Shown piece after piece: positions 1 to 9,952 of a stretch of 64,000 nt of DNA. The stretch spans positions 1,268,400-1,332,399 of the forward strand of contig NZ_RJSG01000002.1 in NCBI RefSeq assembly GCF_003725775.1. Reading direction: 5' to 3'. The stretch comes from Nocardioides marmorisolisilvae (GTDB lineage Bacteria > Actinomycetota > Actinomycetes > Propionibacteriales > Nocardioidaceae). Positions within the stretch are counted from its first letter, which is position 1. The number at the start of each line of letters is the position of its first letter. The notes below the pieces were generated by a model, which worked only from the letters and a program-made list of their open reading frames with translations, ran no database searches and was not told where the DNA came from. The translations under genes were made by a program, and so were the position numbers.

Positions 1-128
1 ACGACGATCAGGACGAGCAACGACCGCATCAGCCGGGCACGGAGCTCCCGGAAGTGGTCGGCCAGCGCCATCCGGCCGCCCTCGCCGGTGGGTTTGGTCT
101 GGATCTGAAAAAGGCGCAGTGCACCCAC
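1..128 (-). CDS. tatC: Sec-independent translocase subunit TatC (partial, N-terminus only)
   Basis: Only the first 42 or so codons lie in the window; the rest is beyond position 1. TatC is the polytopic membrane receptor that binds twin-arginine signal peptides and recruits TatA. The visible part reads into the typical actinobacterial TatC start, a short RLF...KPT...GRM leader followed by LADHFRELRARL and the first membrane helix. I chose the GTG at 128 because this leader matches the family. An ATG at 71 with GAGGG upstream is the alternative. It follows tatA by 26 bases in the same direction, the usual tatAC pair. Confidence 0.85.
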   Translation of the reverse strand, partial: MGALRLFQIQTKPTGEGGRMALADHFRELRARLMRSLLVLIV

Positions 129-154
129 GAACGACACCGCTGCGCCCCGATCCG

Positions 155-406
155 TCAGTCGGTGGGCTTGGCCTGCGTCTCGGCGTCCGCCTGGGTCGGG
201 GTGGCCTCGACCTCACGCGCCTCGATCGGCTTGGGGGTGGTCGGCGTCTCGTCGTCCTCGTCCATCAGGCCCTTGGTCTCGGCCTTGAAGATCCGCAGTG
301 CGCGACCGGAACCACGGGCGAGCTCGGGCAGCTTCTTGCCGCCGAACAGCAGGATGACCACTGCGAGGATGATGATGATCTCGGTGGGTCCGATTTGCCT
401 GAACAC
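155..406 (-). CDS. tatA: Sec-independent translocase subunit TatA
   Basis: This 83-residue protein has the TatA/TatE layout. A short N-terminal membrane helix (about residues 6-22, rich in Ile/Val/Leu) leads into the hinge FGGKKLPELARGSG, then an amphipathic helix and an acidic, Pro/Thr-rich unstructured tail. TatA multimerises to form the twin-arginine export path in the cytoplasmic membrane. The start is a GTG with GAGG upstream. It lies between pafC and tatC, the arrangement seen in many actinobacteria. TatB, which has a longer helix, is less likely given the short tail and sequence around the hinge. Confidence 0.93.
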   Translation of the reverse strand: MFRQIGPTEIIIILAVVILLFGGKKLPELARGSGRALRIFKAETKGLMDEDDETPTTPKPIEAREVEATPTQADAETQAKPTD

Positions 407-467
407 TGCCGTGCCTCATTCCGTCCGGGTGCCCGACTGGGAGTACGGGGCACCGTCCGCCCTCATC

Positions 468-1451
468 CTACGCCGTGGCCTGCTGCAACCGGAGCGCATC
501 CCGTGCCACGGCCCGGACCCGTTCGTCCAGGTCAGCGGGCTCCAGCACGCGCAGACCGCCGCCGAAACGCAGGGCCAGCCGCAGCAGCCAGCGCTCGTCG
601 GAGACCGCGAGGGTGACCTCCAGACCGCCCTCGGGCGTCTCCGCGGTGGTCAGCACCGGGTAGTACTCCGCGAACCACCGCATCTGCGGGCTGAGGCGCA
701 GACGCACCACCAGGTCGTCCGGGCTGGCCTCGAACAGGCCCTCGGCGAGATCGCGCGGTTCCAGGTCCGGCACCGCGCGGGGCGAGTCGAGGACCTCCAC
801 GGCGGTGATCCGGTCAACCCGGAACAGCCGGCGGTCGTCGGCCAGGTGGCACCAGGCGTCCAGGTAGGTCTTGCCGTCGTTCTGGAGCAGCGCGATCGGG
901 TCGACGACGCGCTCGGTGACCTCGTCGCGGGTCGGCACGAGGTAGCCCAACCGTGCCTGCCGGTCGGAGGTGATGGCCCGGGCGAGGCTGTCCCGCGCCT
1001 GCTTGAGCGCCGGCGGCGGCTCCGGGACCCGTACGTCGACCAGCGGCGTGGCGCCCTCCTCGGTCGCGGTCTCGAGCTTGGCCAGGGTCCGTTCGACGAC
1101 CTCGCGGGAGGCGACCGTGCTCGAGTCCAGCAGCGCCCGCAGCGCCACGATCAGCGCCGTCGCCTCGCTGCTGCCCAGGCGCAGCGGTCGAGCCAGGTAG
1201 TCCGCGTTGTCGATCCGGACCAGGCCCTCGGGGTCGCTCTCCAGCGCCTCGACGTTGATGTCGATGAGCTCGCCGGGCCCGAAGCCGGGCAGCCCGCACA
1301 GGTACAGGACGCGGAGGTCCTTGAGCATCTGGGCGCTGGTCACCCCGAAGTCGGCGGCGACCTCCGACAGCGGTACCTCCCCGCGGGTCTGCAGGTAGGG
1401 CGCGAGCGCGAGCAGCCGGGACAGCTGGTCCCGGGTGGATGCCCCGCTCAC
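468..1451 (-). CDS. pafC: WYL-domain transcriptional regulator PafC
   Basis: A 327-residue protein with an N-terminal winged-helix domain (residues about 8-60, with QLSRLLALAPYL and a helix-turn-helix at SEVAADFGV), a central WYL domain (about 150-220) and a C-terminal WCX extension. PafB and PafC form the heteromeric activator of the RecA-independent mycobacterial DNA-damage response, thought to sense single-stranded DNA through the WYL domains. The GTG start overlaps the pafB stop in GTGA (1448-1451), so translation is probably coupled. A longer reading upstream is open but lies inside pafB and is unlikely. Confidence 0.92.
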   Translation of the reverse strand: MSGASTRDQLSRLLALAPYLQTRGEVPLSEVAADFGVTSAQMLKDLRVLYLCGLPGFGPGELIDINVEALESDPEGLVRIDNADYLARPLRLGSSEATALIVALRALLDSSTVASREVVERTLAKLETATEEGATPLVDVRVPEPPPALKQARDSLARAITSDRQARLGYLVPTRDEVTERVVDPIALLQNDGKTYLDAWCHLADDRRLFRVDRITAVEVLDSPRAVPDLEPRDLAEGLFEASPDDLVVRLRLSPQMRWFAEYYPVLTTAETPEGGLEVTLAVSDERWLLRLALRFGGGLRVLEPADLDERVRAVARDALRLQQATA

Positions 1452-2428
1452 TGGTCCACCCCGATCAGCTCGGACAGCGAGTCGGCGACCATCGCGCGCA
1501 GCTCGGGCGGTTCGACCGCCACCACGTCGCCGAGGTGCCCGCGGACGTCCTCGGCCAGCTCGCGGTGCGAGTACGTGCTGACCTCGAGCCGGTCCCACGG
1601 TGTCTCGGTGTCCGGCCCCGGAACGTCCTCGACGACCGAGAGCGCACGGCGGCGCAGGAACACCGCACTCCCCTTGCGGGCGAGCACGGTCGCGGTCGTG
1701 GTCGACCGGGTCGGCGTGAGACCGGTCGTCAACGCTCGGATGTCGGTGCCTTCCGGCACGGTGAACGCTCCGGGCTTCCCGTCCGCGACCACGTCACCCT
1801 CGATCCGGCTGAGCCGGAACATCCGGACCTGCTCCCGGTCGCGGTCGTGCCCGATCACGTACCAGCGCTCCTTGGAGGTCACCACCCCCCACGGCTCGAG
1901 GTGCCGCAGCGTCGTCTCGGTCTCGGACGGGCGCTTGTAGTGGAACCGCACCGGGGTCCGGCTGATCGTCATCTCCCACATGGTGTCGAAGGCAGGCTCG
2001 TCGGCCGCGACCGTCGGCTGCAGCACGTCCAGGGCGTCCCGGTCGACGTCGTACCCGGCGGCGCGGAGCTTGACCAGCGCGTCCGAGGTCACCGACGCCA
2101 GACCCGCGTGCTGCCAGACCCGGGCAGCGAGGCCCAGCACCGCGACCTCGTCCGGCTCCAGGTTCAGGTCGGGAAGCTCGAAGGCGTTGCGGGCGATCCG
2201 GTAGCCCTGCTCGTCCTCGAAGAACTTGTCCACGTAGCCGAGCTCCAGCGGGATGCCGAGCGCACGCAGCTCGGCCTTGTCGCGCTCGAACATCTTCTCG
2301 AAGGCCTCGTCGGAGGCTCCCTGGTAGCCCTCGATCACGTCACGGATCCGTTCCTTCGTGACGTAGTTCCGCGACACCAGCAGCATGATCACCAAGTTCA
2401 GAAGTCGTTCCGACTTCGATGCGGTCAC
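1448..2428 (-). CDS. pafB: WYL-domain transcriptional regulator PafB
   Basis: A 326-residue partner of PafC. The N-terminus (SERLLNLVIMLLVSRNYVTK) is the winged-helix DNA-binding part and the middle (about 150-230, RHLEPWGVVTSKERWYVIGHDRDR) is the WYL domain, followed by a WCX domain. The GTG start has a strong Shine-Dalgarno (GAGGAAGG) seven to eight bases away. It is 28 bases downstream of the FKBP lipoprotein gene. Although adjacent to the proteasome genes, PafBC works in DNA-damage transcription rather than in pupylation itself. Confidence 0.93.
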   Translation of the reverse strand: MTASKSERLLNLVIMLLVSRNYVTKERIRDVIEGYQGASDEAFEKMFERDKAELRALGIPLELGYVDKFFEDEQGYRIARNAFELPDLNLEPDEVAVLGLAARVWQHAGLASVTSDALVKLRAAGYDVDRDALDVLQPTVAADEPAFDTMWEMTISRTPVRFHYKRPSETETTLRHLEPWGVVTSKERWYVIGHDRDREQVRMFRLSRIEGDVVADGKPGAFTVPEGTDIRALTTGLTPTRSTTTATVLARKGSAVFLRRRALSVVEDVPGPDTETPWDRLEVSTYSHRELAEDVRGHLGDVVAVEPPELRAMVADSLSELIGVDQ

Positions 2429-2455
2429 GCAGCCACCTTCCTCATCCCGACCCCT

Positions 2456-3370
2456 TCAGCTCACACCCAGCACGTCGACCACCCAGGCGATCATGCCATT
2501 CCCGTCGGGTCCGTAGAGGACCAGGCGCGAGCCCCGGTGGACACCGACCAGCAGCTGGTCCCATGCTGCGGGTGCCGTACCCGCTCCGATGGCCACCTGC
2601 TCCGGCTCCTTGAAGAAGGTGTCCTCGAACGGGTCGTGCTGCCGGGAGCGCTGGGCGACGAAGTGCACCGTGACCAGGTCGTGGGCCGCGATGGCCGGGC
2701 CGCTCCCCTGCACCAGGACCTGGGCGACCGGCTTGGCGGGACGGCGTACGCCGGTGAAGTCGATCCCCGCCACCAGTCCTGCGGACACCACCGGCGCAGG
2801 GGTGCCGGCCGCCGGAGTGACCGCCGTCCCGTCGATCACCTTCAGGACGGTGGCCGGCGGAACCGCCACCACGTCGGCCACCACGACCACCGGGTCGTCG
2901 CGGCGCACACCCTTGGGAGGTACTCCACCCGTCGCGAAGGCGTCAGCGGCGGTGGCGGCCAGGACGAGCCGGCTGCCCTGCCGGACGCCGACCAGGGCGT
3001 CGCTGAGCGCCGGGAACAACCGGTCGTCCGAGCTCTTCGCGGCCACCGCGACTCCGGTGTCGTACGTCGACAAGGCGAGCTTGCCGGTCCGGGCGTCGTA
3101 CAGGGTGAGCTCGAGAACGAACAGCTGGTCCACCTGGATCGGGGCGCCGGTACCGGTCACCGTCACCCCGGAGGTGGTGTCGTCGACCTTGAGCGGGGTG
3201 CGCATCCGCACCGTCGGGGCCGTCCCGGGCTGGCCGGCGACTGTGAGCCCGGTGATGACGCTCTCGGAATCCTGGAGATCGCCCTGCCGCACTGATCCCG
3301 AGCAGGCGGACGCCAGCAGGACGAGCGCGCCGACCAGCACCCCGGCGACGCCGCGCTCACATCCCCTCAA
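2456..3370 (-). CDS. FKBP-type peptidyl-prolyl isomerase lipoprotein
   Basis: A 304-residue exported lipoprotein. The N-terminus has two arginines, a hydrophobic stretch and a lipobox-like LASAC ending at Cys23, so it should be lipid-anchored on the outer face of the membrane. Two FKBP-like units follow, about residues 70-165 ([13 protein letters not shown]) and 200-304 ([16 protein letters not shown]), the second the better match to the isomerase fold. The start appears to be a TTG at 3370, 14 bases inside the end of pafA, which gives a proper signal sequence; an in-frame GTG lies 10 codons later. An FKBP gene between pafA and pafBC recurs in actinobacteria, but its link to pupylation is unknown. 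Confidence 0.85.
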   Translation of the reverse strand: MRGCERGVAGVLVGALVLLASACSGSVRQGDLQDSESVITGLTVAGQPGTAPTVRMRTPLKVDDTTSGVTVTGTGAPIQVDQLFVLELTLYDARTGKLALSTYDTGVAVAAKSSDDRLFPALSDALVGVRQGSRLVLAATAADAFATGGVPPKGVRRDDPVVVVADVVAVPPATVLKVIDGTAVTPAAGTPAPVVSAGLVAGIDFTGVRRPAKPVAQVLVQGSGPAIAAHDLVTVHFVAQRSRQHDPFEDTFFKEPEQVAIGAGTAPAAWDQLLVGVHRGSRLVLYGPDGNGMIAWVVDVLGVS

Positions 3371-4718
3371 TGAGCCTCTCCACGCGCTCGTCGTGGGACC
3401 GGAACGGGTCCTTGCACAGGACGGTCCGCTGCGCCTGGTCGTTGAGCTTGAGGTGCACCCAGTCGACGGTGAAGTCGCGCCGGCGCTCCTGAGCGCGCTT
3501 GATGAAGTTGCCGCGCAGCCGTGCCCGGGTGGACTGCGGCGGCACCGACTTGGCGGCGAACACGTCGAGGTCGTTGGTCACCCGGGCCACCGCCCCCCGC
3601 TTCTCCAGCAGGTAGTAGAGCCCGCGGTCGCGGTGGATGTCGTGGTAGGCCAGGTCCAGCTGGGCGATCCGCGGGTGTCCCAGCGAGAGGTCGTTCTGGG
3701 TGCGGTAGCGCTCGATGAGCTTCCACTTGATCACCCAGTCGATCTCCCGCTCGACCAGCGACAGGTCACCGGACTCGACGGCCTTCAGGCCGCGCTCCCA
3801 GAGGTCCAGGGTGCGCTCGATGACCGGGGTGTGCAGCTCGCGCCGGTCGACGAAGTCGCGCGCCCGCGACAGGTACTCGGTCTGGATCTCCAGCACGCTG
3901 GCCTCGCGGCCGTTTGCCAGCAGCACCTTCTTGCGCCCGGTCATGTCGTGCGAGATCTCGCGGATGGCCCGAATCGGGTTCTCCATGGTGAGGTCGCGCA
4001 TCACCACGCCCTCCTCGATCATTCGCAGCACCAGGTCGCAGCTGGCCACCTTGAGCATCGTGGTGGTCTCGCTCATGTTCGAGTCGCCCACGATGACGTG
4101 CAGCCGACGGAACCGCTCGGCGTCCGCGTGCGGCTCGTCGCGGGTGTTGATGATCGGACGGGACCGGGTGGTGGCGCTGGAGACGCCCTCCCAGATGTGC
4201 TCGGCACGCTGGCTCATCGAGTACGACGCCCCGCGCGGGGTCTGGATGACCTTGCCGGCCCCGCAGATGACCTGGCGCGTGACCAGGAACGGGATCAGCA
4301 CGTCGGCGAGCTTGGAGAACTCCCCGTTGCGGCTGACCAGGTAGTTCTCGTGGCAGCCGTAGGAGTTGCCGGCCGAGTCGGTGTTGTTCTTGAAGAGGTA
4401 GACGTCCCCGGAGATGCCCTCGTCGTGCAGCCGACGCTCGGCGTCGATCAGCAGGCCCTCGAGGATCCGCTCCCCCGCCTTGTCATGGGTGACCAGGTCG
4501 ACGATGTCGTCGCACTCGGGGGTGGCGTACTCGGGGTGGCTGCCCACGTCCAGGTAGAGCCGGGCACCGTTGCGCAGGAAGACGTTGCTGCTGCGACCCC
4601 AGCTGACGACCTTGCGGAACAGGTAGCGGGCGACCTCGTCCGGCGAGAGACGCCGCTGCCCCTTGAAGGTGCAGGTGACGCCGTACTCGTTCTCGATCCC
4701 GAAGATCCGCCGGTCCAC
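3357..4718 (-). CDS. pafA: Pup--protein ligase PafA
   Basis: A 453-residue carboxylate-amine ligase that joins the C-terminal glutamate of Pup to substrate lysines using ATP. The start [14 protein letters not shown] carries the glutamates of the glutamine-synthetase-like fold, and further conserved segments ([37 protein letters not shown]) are shared with Dop. Length equals the usual PafA size (about 452). The GTG start is preceded by TAGGCT at seven bases, so the gene can be made from a leaderless transcript in addition to read-through from prcA. Dop is the paralogue but begins differently and has an extra loop. Confidence 0.97.
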   Translation of the reverse strand: MDRRIFGIENEYGVTCTFKGQRRLSPDEVARYLFRKVVSWGRSSNVFLRNGARLYLDVGSHPEYATPECDDIVDLVTHDKAGERILEGLLIDAERRLHDEGISGDVYLFKNNTDSAGNSYGCHENYLVSRNGEFSKLADVLIPFLVTRQVICGAGKVIQTPRGASYSMSQRAEHIWEGVSSATTRSRPIINTRDEPHADAERFRRLHVIVGDSNMSETTTMLKVASCDLVLRMIEEGVVMRDLTMENPIRAIREISHDMTGRKKVLLANGREASVLEIQTEYLSRARDFVDRRELHTPVIERTLDLWERGLKAVESGDLSLVEREIDWVIKWKLIERYRTQNDLSLGHPRIAQLDLAYHDIHRDRGLYYLLEKRGAVARVTNDLDVFAAKSVPPQSTRARLRGNFIKRAQERRRDFTVDWVHLKLNDQAQRTVLCKDPFRSHDERVERLIEGM

Positions 4719-4725
4719 ACCAACC

Positions 4726-4731
4726 AGCCTA
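4726..4731 (-). promoter_or_regulatory. -10 box TAGGCT of pafA (leaderless)
   Basis: Seven bases before the GTG. Its TAG is the stop codon of prcA. Confidence 0.55.
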
Positions 4732-5427
4732 GGTCCCCGCCAGCATCCCGGTGAGGGAATCGCCGTCGAGGCGCCGGAACTTCCGCGGCTGGGTGCGGCT
4801 GCGGTCCAGCACCGCGACCTCCAGGTCGTCGGCCGGGATGGACCGGTCCTCGGTCGAGGAGTGCCCGAGCGCCGCGACGGCCAGCCGGACCGCCGCGTCC
4901 AGGCCCAGCCCTTCGGAGAAGTTCTCGGCGAGGTACCCGCCGACGGCTTCGGCGTCGCCACCCATCGCCCCGTAGCTGTTCACGTCGGCGACCTGGCCGT
5001 CGTAGGTGAGCCGGTAGATCTGGTCCTCCGCGGCCGTGTCCCCGACCTCGGCCACGAAGATCTCGACCTCGTAGGGCTTCTCGCCGCCGGAGGAGAAGAT
5101 CGTGCCCAGCGTCTGCGCGTAGGCGTTCGCCAGCCCGCGTCCGGTGACGTCGCGTCGGTCGTAGGAGTACCCGCGCAGGTCGGCCAGTCGTACGCCGGCG
5201 ATCCGGAGGTTCTCGAACTCGTTGTAGCGACCGACCGCGGCGAAGGCGATCCGGTCGTAGATCTCGCTCACCTTGTGCAGCGCGGCGGACGGGTTCTCGC
5301 TGACGAACACGACCCCGTCGGCGTACTGGACCACGGCGACCGACCGACCGCGGGCGATGCCCTTGCGGGCGAAGTCGGCCCGGTCCTTCATCAGCTGCTC
5401 AGGACTTACGTAGAACGGCATCGACAT
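4729..5427 (-). CDS. prcA: 20S proteasome alpha subunit PrcA
   Basis: A 232-residue subunit of the outer rings of the actinobacterial 20S proteasome. The N-terminus ([26 protein letters not shown]) is the gating segment and H0 helix of PrcA, and the body has the alpha-type fold without a propeptide or catalytic threonine. The ring docks Mpa through its surface pockets. It is 15 bases after prcB with AGAGGA as ribosome-binding site. Its TAG stop is part of the TAGGCT box in front of pafA. Confidence 0.97.
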   Translation of the reverse strand: MSMPFYVSPEQLMKDRADFARKGIARGRSVAVVQYADGVVFVSENPSAALHKVSEIYDRIAFAAVGRYNEFENLRIAGVRLADLRGYSYDRRDVTGRGLANAYAQTLGTIFSSGGEKPYEVEIFVAEVGDTAAEDQIYRLTYDGQVADVNSYGAMGGDAEAVGGYLAENFSEGLGLDAAVRLAVAALGHSSTEDRSIPADDLEVAVLDRSRTQPRKFRRLDGDSLTGMLAGT

Positions 5428-5442
5428 GTCTGCTCAGTCCTC

Positions 5443-6273
5443 TCAGCTCAGGGCCGCGTTGGGGCCGTCGGGGCGGATCATCCGGGCGGCGACCACCTGG
5501 TCGGCGATCGCGGCCACCTCGGCCTCGGGGACGCGCCGCTGGCCGTCGCCGGTGATCACGTGCACGACCGGGAAGATCCGGCGGGTCAGGTCAGGTCCGC
5601 CGGTCGCGGAGTCGTCGTCGGCGGCGTCGTAGAGCGCCTGGACGGCCGCGGTGACGCACTGGGTGGCGTCGAAGTCGTCGCGGTAGAGCTTCTTCAGCGA
5701 GCCGCGGGCGAACATCGAGCCGGAACCGACCGAGTGGAACGCCGTCTCCTCGTAGCGCCCGCCGGTGACGTCGTAGCTGAAGATCCGGCCCTGGGAGGCG
5801 CGCTTGTCGTAACCGGCGAACAGCGGCACGACCGCCAGGCCCTGCATCGCCATCGCCAGGTTGTTGCGGATCAGGGCGGAGAGCCGGTTGGCCTTGCCGT
5901 CCATGGAGAGGGTGCTGCCCTCGATCTTCTCGTAGTGCTCGAGCTCGGTCTGGAACAGCCGGACCATCTCGACCGCGAGGCCCGCGGTACCCGCGATGCC
6001 GACGCAGGAGAACTCGTCGGCCGGGAAGACCTTCTCGATGTCGCGCTGGGCGATGACGTTGCCCATCGTGGCGCGCCGATCACCGGCCATCACCACACCG
6101 TCGGTGAAGGTCGCCGCCACGATCGTGGTGCCGTGCGGGGCGAGGTCACCGGCGTTCACGGCCGGGAGCGCCCGGCGGGCAGGGAGGAGTTCCGGAGCCA
6201 CCGCGCCGAGGAAGTCGGCGAAGGAGGAGGTCCCGGGGGTCAGGAAGGCGTCGGAGAGACGAGGCTCGCTCAC
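5443..6273 (-). CDS. prcB: 20S proteasome beta subunit PrcB
   Basis: A 276-residue proteolytic subunit made as a precursor. A 48-residue propeptide ends in LAPHG, and cleavage before Thr49 (TTIVAATF) frees the catalytic N-terminal threonine. Downstream residues match the Ntn-hydrolase active site (AGDRRATMG, with Asp and Arg, and SVGSGSMFA). It forms the two inner heptameric rings with PrcA. The GTG start overlaps the pup stop as GTGA at 6270-6273, so translation from pup is probably coupled. Confidence 0.97.
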   Translation of the reverse strand: MSEPRLSDAFLTPGTSSFADFLGAVAPELLPARRALPAVNAGDLAPHGTTIVAATFTDGVVMAGDRRATMGNVIAQRDIEKVFPADEFSCVGIAGTAGLAVEMVRLFQTELEHYEKIEGSTLSMDGKANRLSALIRNNLAMAMQGLAVVPLFAGYDKRASQGRIFSYDVTGGRYEETAFHSVGSGSMFARGSLKKLYRDDFDATQCVTAAVQALYDAADDDSATGGPDLTRRIFPVVHVITGDGQRRVPEAEVAAIADQVVAARMIRPDGPNAALS

Positions 6274-6467
6274 TGGCCGCCCTTCTGGATGAACGACTTC
6301 ACGAAGTCCTCCGCGTTGACCTCGAGCACGTCGTCGATCTCGTCCAGGATCGCGTCGATGTCCTCGTCGAGCTGCTCCTTGCGCTCGGCGACGTCGGAAC
6401 CGGTCGACTCCTCGACCTGCTCCTCGGACTCGGTCTGCTTGCGCGGCTGCTTGTGCTCCTGTGCCAT
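6270..6467 (-). CDS. pup: Prokaryotic ubiquitin-like protein Pup
   Basis: A 65-residue, highly acidic and mostly disordered protein ending in GGQ. The terminal glutamine must be converted to glutamate by Dop before PafA can attach it to lysines. The segment [19 protein letters not shown] is the part that forms a helix with the Mpa coiled coil. Strong ribosome-binding site (GGAG, six bases from the ATG). A TAGGGT box at 6494-6499, which contains the dop stop codon, could give pup its own promoter with a leader of about 20 bases. Confidence 0.98.
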   Translation of the reverse strand: MAQEHKQPRKQTESEEQVEESTGSDVAERKEQLDEDIDAILDEIDDVLEVNAEDFVKSFIQKGGQ

Positions 6468-6493
6468 CAGCGTCTCCTCTCCTTCTTGTATCG

Positions 6494-6499
6494 ACCCTA
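6494..6499 (-). promoter_or_regulatory. -10 box TAGGGT of pup
   Basis: Contains the dop stop codon TAG and would give a leader of about 20 bases with a strong ribosome-binding site. Confidence 0.45.
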
Positions 6500-8002
6500 T
6501 CGAGTCAGGGCTGAGAAAAGTGCGAGAGCGGTCTCACTCTGCTCGATCAACTCCCCGACGTGCGCTTTGCTTCCGCGCAGCGGATCGATGGTCGGGACCC
6601 GCTGGAGCGAGTCGTGACCGGGAAGGTCGAAGATCACCGAGTCCCAGGACGCGGCGGCGATGCTGTCCGGGTACTTGTCCAGGCAGCGGCCCCGGAAGTA
6701 GGCCCGGGTGTCCTCCGGCGGGTCGTGCATCGCGGCGGTCACGGCGTCGTCGTCGAGCAGTCGCTGCATCCGGCCCAGACGGACCAGGCGGTGGTACAGG
6801 CCCTTCTCCGGGCGCAGGTCGGCGTACTGGAGGTCGATCAGGTGCAGCTTGGCGTCGTCCCAGTCCAGGCCGTCTCGGTCGCGGTAGGACTCCAGCAGGC
6901 TCAGCTTGGCCACCCAGTCCAGCTCGGTCGCGCACTCGCGCGGGTCCCGCTCGAGCCGGGTCAGCACCGACTCCCAGCGCTCCAGCACCGCCGCGGTCTC
7001 CTGGTCGACGGCGTTGCCGTCCCGCTCGGCGACGTACTCGCTGGCCAGGTGGAAGTACTCCCACTGGAGCTGGACCGCGGTCAGGGTGCTGCCGTCCTCG
7101 CGCTCGAGCAGGTGGGTCAGCGTCGGGTCGTGCGAGACCGCGCGCAGCGAGGCGACGGAGTGCGAGACCGTCAGGTCCTTCTTGATGAACCGGTTCTCGA
7201 TCATGTCGAGCACCAGCGCGGTGGTGCCCATCTTCAGGTACGCCGAGATCTCCGAGAGGTTCGCGTCCCCGATGATCACGTGCAGCCGGCGGTACTTCTC
7301 GGGGTCCGCGTGCGGTTCGTCGCGGGTGTTGATGATCGGCCGCTTGAGCGTGGTCTCCAGCCCGACCTCGACCTCGAAGAAGTCCGCGCGCTGGGCGATC
7401 TGGAAGCCGTGCTGGCGGCCGTCCTGACCGATGCCGACCCGTCCGGCGCCGCAGACCACCTGGCGGCTCACGAAGAACGGGATCAGGTGCCGGACGATCT
7501 CCCCGAACGGGGTGGACCGCTTCATCAGGTAGTTCTCGTGCGCACCGTAGGAGGCGCCCTTGTTGTCGGTGTTGTTCTTGTAGAGCACGATGTCCGGCTC
7601 GCCGGCCACCGAGGCGAACCGGCAGGCGTCGAGCGCGACCTGCTCCCCCGCCTTGTCCCAGAGGACCGCGGCCATCGGGTTGGTGACCTCGGGCGTGGAG
7701 TACTCGGGGTGCGCGTGGTCGACGTACAGGCGGGCGCCGTTGGTGAGGATGACGTTCGCCAGACCCATGTCCTCGTCGGTCAGCTGGCTCGGGTCGGCCA
7801 GCTCGCGGGCGAGATCGAAGCCGCGGGCGTCTCGCAGCGGCGACTCCTCCTCGAAGTCCCAGCGCGCGCGCCGGACGTGCAGCTCCGCGCTGGCGTAGGC
7901 GTTCACCAGACGGGTGCTGGCGACCATCGGATTGGCGTGCGGCTGCCCGACGACCGAGATGCCGAACTCGGTCTCGGTGCCCATCACCCGACGCACGCTC
8001 AT
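6497..8002 (-). CDS. dop: Pup deamidase/depupylase Dop
   Basis: A 501-residue PafA homologue that deamidates the C-terminal Gln of Pup and also removes Pup from proteins. It begins [16 protein letters not shown], the Dop signature (GTETEFG), and carries the segment [15 protein letters not shown] (about residues 50-65) in the region where Dop has its extra loop. Shared ligase-fold motifs include [19 protein letters not shown] and [20 protein letters not shown]. Length matches the family (about 500). A TAGCGT box sits seven bases before the ATG. Just upstream is mpa, 47 bases away. Confidence 0.97.
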   Translation of the reverse strand: MSVRRVMGTETEFGISVVGQPHANPMVASTRLVNAYASAELHVRRARWDFEEESPLRDARGFDLARELADPSQLTDEDMGLANVILTNGARLYVDHAHPEYSTPEVTNPMAAVLWDKAGEQVALDACRFASVAGEPDIVLYKNNTDNKGASYGAHENYLMKRSTPFGEIVRHLIPFFVSRQVVCGAGRVGIGQDGRQHGFQIAQRADFFEVEVGLETTLKRPIINTRDEPHADPEKYRRLHVIIGDANLSEISAYLKMGTTALVLDMIENRFIKKDLTVSHSVASLRAVSHDPTLTHLLEREDGSTLTAVQLQWEYFHLASEYVAERDGNAVDQETAAVLERWESVLTRLERDPRECATELDWVAKLSLLESYRDRDGLDWDDAKLHLIDLQYADLRPEKGLYHRLVRLGRMQRLLDDDAVTAAMHDPPEDTRAYFRGRCLDKYPDSIAAASWDSVIFDLPGHDSLQRVPTIDPLRGSKAHVGELIEQSETALALFSALTR

Positions 8003-8009
8003 ACCTCGA

Positions 8010-8015
8010 ACGCTA
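8010..8015 (-). promoter_or_regulatory. -10 box TAGCGT of dop (leaderless)
   Basis: Seven bases before the ATG, in the 46-base gap after mpa. Confidence 0.5.
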
Positions 8016-8048
8016 TCGGTTCGCTGGTCGGCCCGAGCCGAGACGTGC

Positions 8049-9803
8049 TTACAGGTACTGACCCGTGTTGGCGACCGTGTCGATCGAGCGACCCGGCTCG
8101 GTGCCCTGCTTGCCGGTGATGAGCGTGCGGATGAAGACGATCCGCTCGCCCTTCTTGCCGGAGATGCGGGCCCAGTCGTCCGGGTTGGTCGTGTTCGGCA
8201 GGTCCTCGTTCTCCTTGAACTCGTCCACGCACGCCTGGAGCATGTGCTGGACGCGGAGACCCTTCTGGTCGTTGTCGAGCAGGTCCTTGATCGCCATCTT
8301 CTTCGCCCGGTCCACGATGTTCTGGATCATCGCGCCGGAGTTGAAGTCCTTGAAGTACAGGACCTCCTTGTCGCCGTTGGCGTAGGTGACCTCGAGGAAC
8401 CGGTTCTCCTCGGTCTCGGTGTACATCCGCTCGACCGTGGCGGTGATCATGCCGGCGACGCAGGCGTTCCGGTCCCCACCGAACTCGGCGAGGTCGTCGG
8501 CGTGCAGCGGCAGGTCGGCCAGCAGGTACTTGGAGAAGATGTCGCGGGCCGACTCGGCGTCGGGGCGCTCGATCTTGATCTTCACGTCCAGGCGACCGGG
8601 GCGCAGGATGGCCGGGTCGATCATGTCCTCGCGGTTCGAGGCACCGATGACCAGGACGTTCTCCAGCAGCTCGACGCCGTCGATCTCGCTGAGCAGCTGC
8701 GGGACGATCGTGTTCTCCACGTCCGAGGAGACGCCGGAGCCGCGGGTGCGGAACAGCGAGTCCATCTCGTCGAAGAACACGATGACCGGGGTGCCCTCGG
8801 AAGCCTTCTCACGAGCACGCTGGAAGACCAGGCGGATGTGCCGCTCGGTCTCGCCGACGTACTTGTTGAGCAGCTCGGGGCCCTTGATGTTCAGGAAGTA
8901 GCTCTTGCCCTCCTGACCCGTCTTCGCGGCGACCTTCTTGGCCAGCGAGTTCGCGACCGCCTTGGCGATCAGCGTCTTGCCGCAGCCGGGAGGTCCGTAG
9001 AGCAGCACGCCCTTCGGCGGCTTGAGCTGGTGCTCCTTGAAGAGCTCGGGGTGCAGGTAGGGCAGCTCGACCGCGTCGCGGATCTGGTCGATCTGGTTGC
9101 CCAGGCCACCGATCGCGTTGTAGTCGATGTCCGGGACCTCCTCGAGGACGAGCTCCTCGACCTCGGACTTCGGCACCTTCTCGTAGACGTAGCCGGACTT
9201 GGCGTCCAGCAGCAGGGAGTCGCCGGCGCGCAACTTCTCCTGGAGCAGCGGGTAGGCGAGCCGCACGACCCGCTCCTCGTCGGCGTTGGCGATGACCAGG
9301 GCGCGCAGGCCGTCGGCGAGCAGCTCCTTGAACATCACCACCTCACCGACCTCTTCGAACTCGAGGGCGGCGACGACGTTCAGGGCCTCGTTGAGCATGA
9401 CCTCCTGACCCTTGGTCAGGGTGTCGAGGTCGACGGCGGGGCTGACCGTGACGCGCAGCTTGCGGCCGCCGGTGAAGACGTCGACCGAGTCGTCCTCGTT
9501 GCGTGCCAGGAAGGTGCCGAAGCCGGTCGGCGGCTGGGCGAGCCGGTCGACCTCCTCCTTGAGCGTGACGATCTGGTCGCGGGCCTCGCGCAGCGTGCTG
9601 GCGAGGCGCTCGTTCTGCGCGGTGACCGCGGCAAGGGAGCGCTGGGTGTCGATGAGGCGCTGGTCGAGGAGGCGGGAACCCTCGGGGGCACCGTCAGAGG
9701 CAGCCGCGAGCCGCCGGCGCAGCTCCCCCACCTCGGCCTCCAAGTACGAGACCTGGCTGAGCAACTGCGCGGTGTCCTGTCCTTCAGCGCCTGCGCCTGT
9801 CAT
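8049..9803 (-). CDS. mpa: Proteasome-associated ATPase Mpa/ARC
   Basis: A 584-residue hexameric AAA ATPase that binds Pup and threads tagged proteins into the proteasome. The N-terminal 75 residues form the Pup-binding coiled coil ([19 protein letters not shown]), followed by OB-fold domains and one AAA module with Walker A GPPGCGKT (about residue 270), Walker [13 protein letters not shown] (about 343) and arginine-finger region. The C-terminus is QYL, with the penultimate tyrosine needed to dock into PrcA. The ATG has a strong Shine-Dalgarno (GGAGGTGA). Also called arc in some genera. Confidence 0.97.
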   Translation of the reverse strand: MTGAGAEGQDTAQLLSQVSYLEAEVGELRRRLAAASDGAPEGSRLLDQRLIDTQRSLAAVTAQNERLASTLREARDQIVTLKEEVDRLAQPPTGFGTFLARNEDDSVDVFTGGRKLRVTVSPAVDLDTLTKGQEVMLNEALNVVAALEFEEVGEVVMFKELLADGLRALVIANADEERVVRLAYPLLQEKLRAGDSLLLDAKSGYVYEKVPKSEVEELVLEEVPDIDYNAIGGLGNQIDQIRDAVELPYLHPELFKEHQLKPPKGVLLYGPPGCGKTLIAKAVANSLAKKVAAKTGQEGKSYFLNIKGPELLNKYVGETERHIRLVFQRAREKASEGTPVIVFFDEMDSLFRTRGSGVSSDVENTIVPQLLSEIDGVELLENVLVIGASNREDMIDPAILRPGRLDVKIKIERPDAESARDIFSKYLLADLPLHADDLAEFGGDRNACVAGMITATVERMYTETEENRFLEVTYANGDKEVLYFKDFNSGAMIQNIVDRAKKMAIKDLLDNDQKGLRVQHMLQACVDEFKENEDLPNTTNPDDWARISGKKGERIVFIRTLITGKQGTEPGRSIDTVANTGQYL

Positions 9804-9919
9804 CGGGACTCACCTCCACGGGAGCGATCTTTTTACGACCCTACCTGCGGGGCGTGCTCCTCACCCATGAGATTCGACACGTGTTGGTCACGGTGTAGTG
9901 AAACTGATACATCGGCCCA

Positions 9920-9934
9920 GGTGGTCTAACCACC
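9920..9934 (-). terminator. Short hairpin between trmI and mpa
   Basis: A perfect GGTGGT-CTA-ACCACC inverted repeat lies in the 149-base gap after trmI. It has no run of T behind it, so it is at best a weak or factor-assisted terminator and might simply be an mRNA structure. Confidence 0.3.
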
Positions 9935-9952
9935 CCCCGGGAACCTGTCTAC

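Noticed and set aside
3357-4718. PafA and Dop as a recent duplication
   Set aside because: They share the fold but differ in signatures and length as in all actinobacteria; this is an ancient pair.
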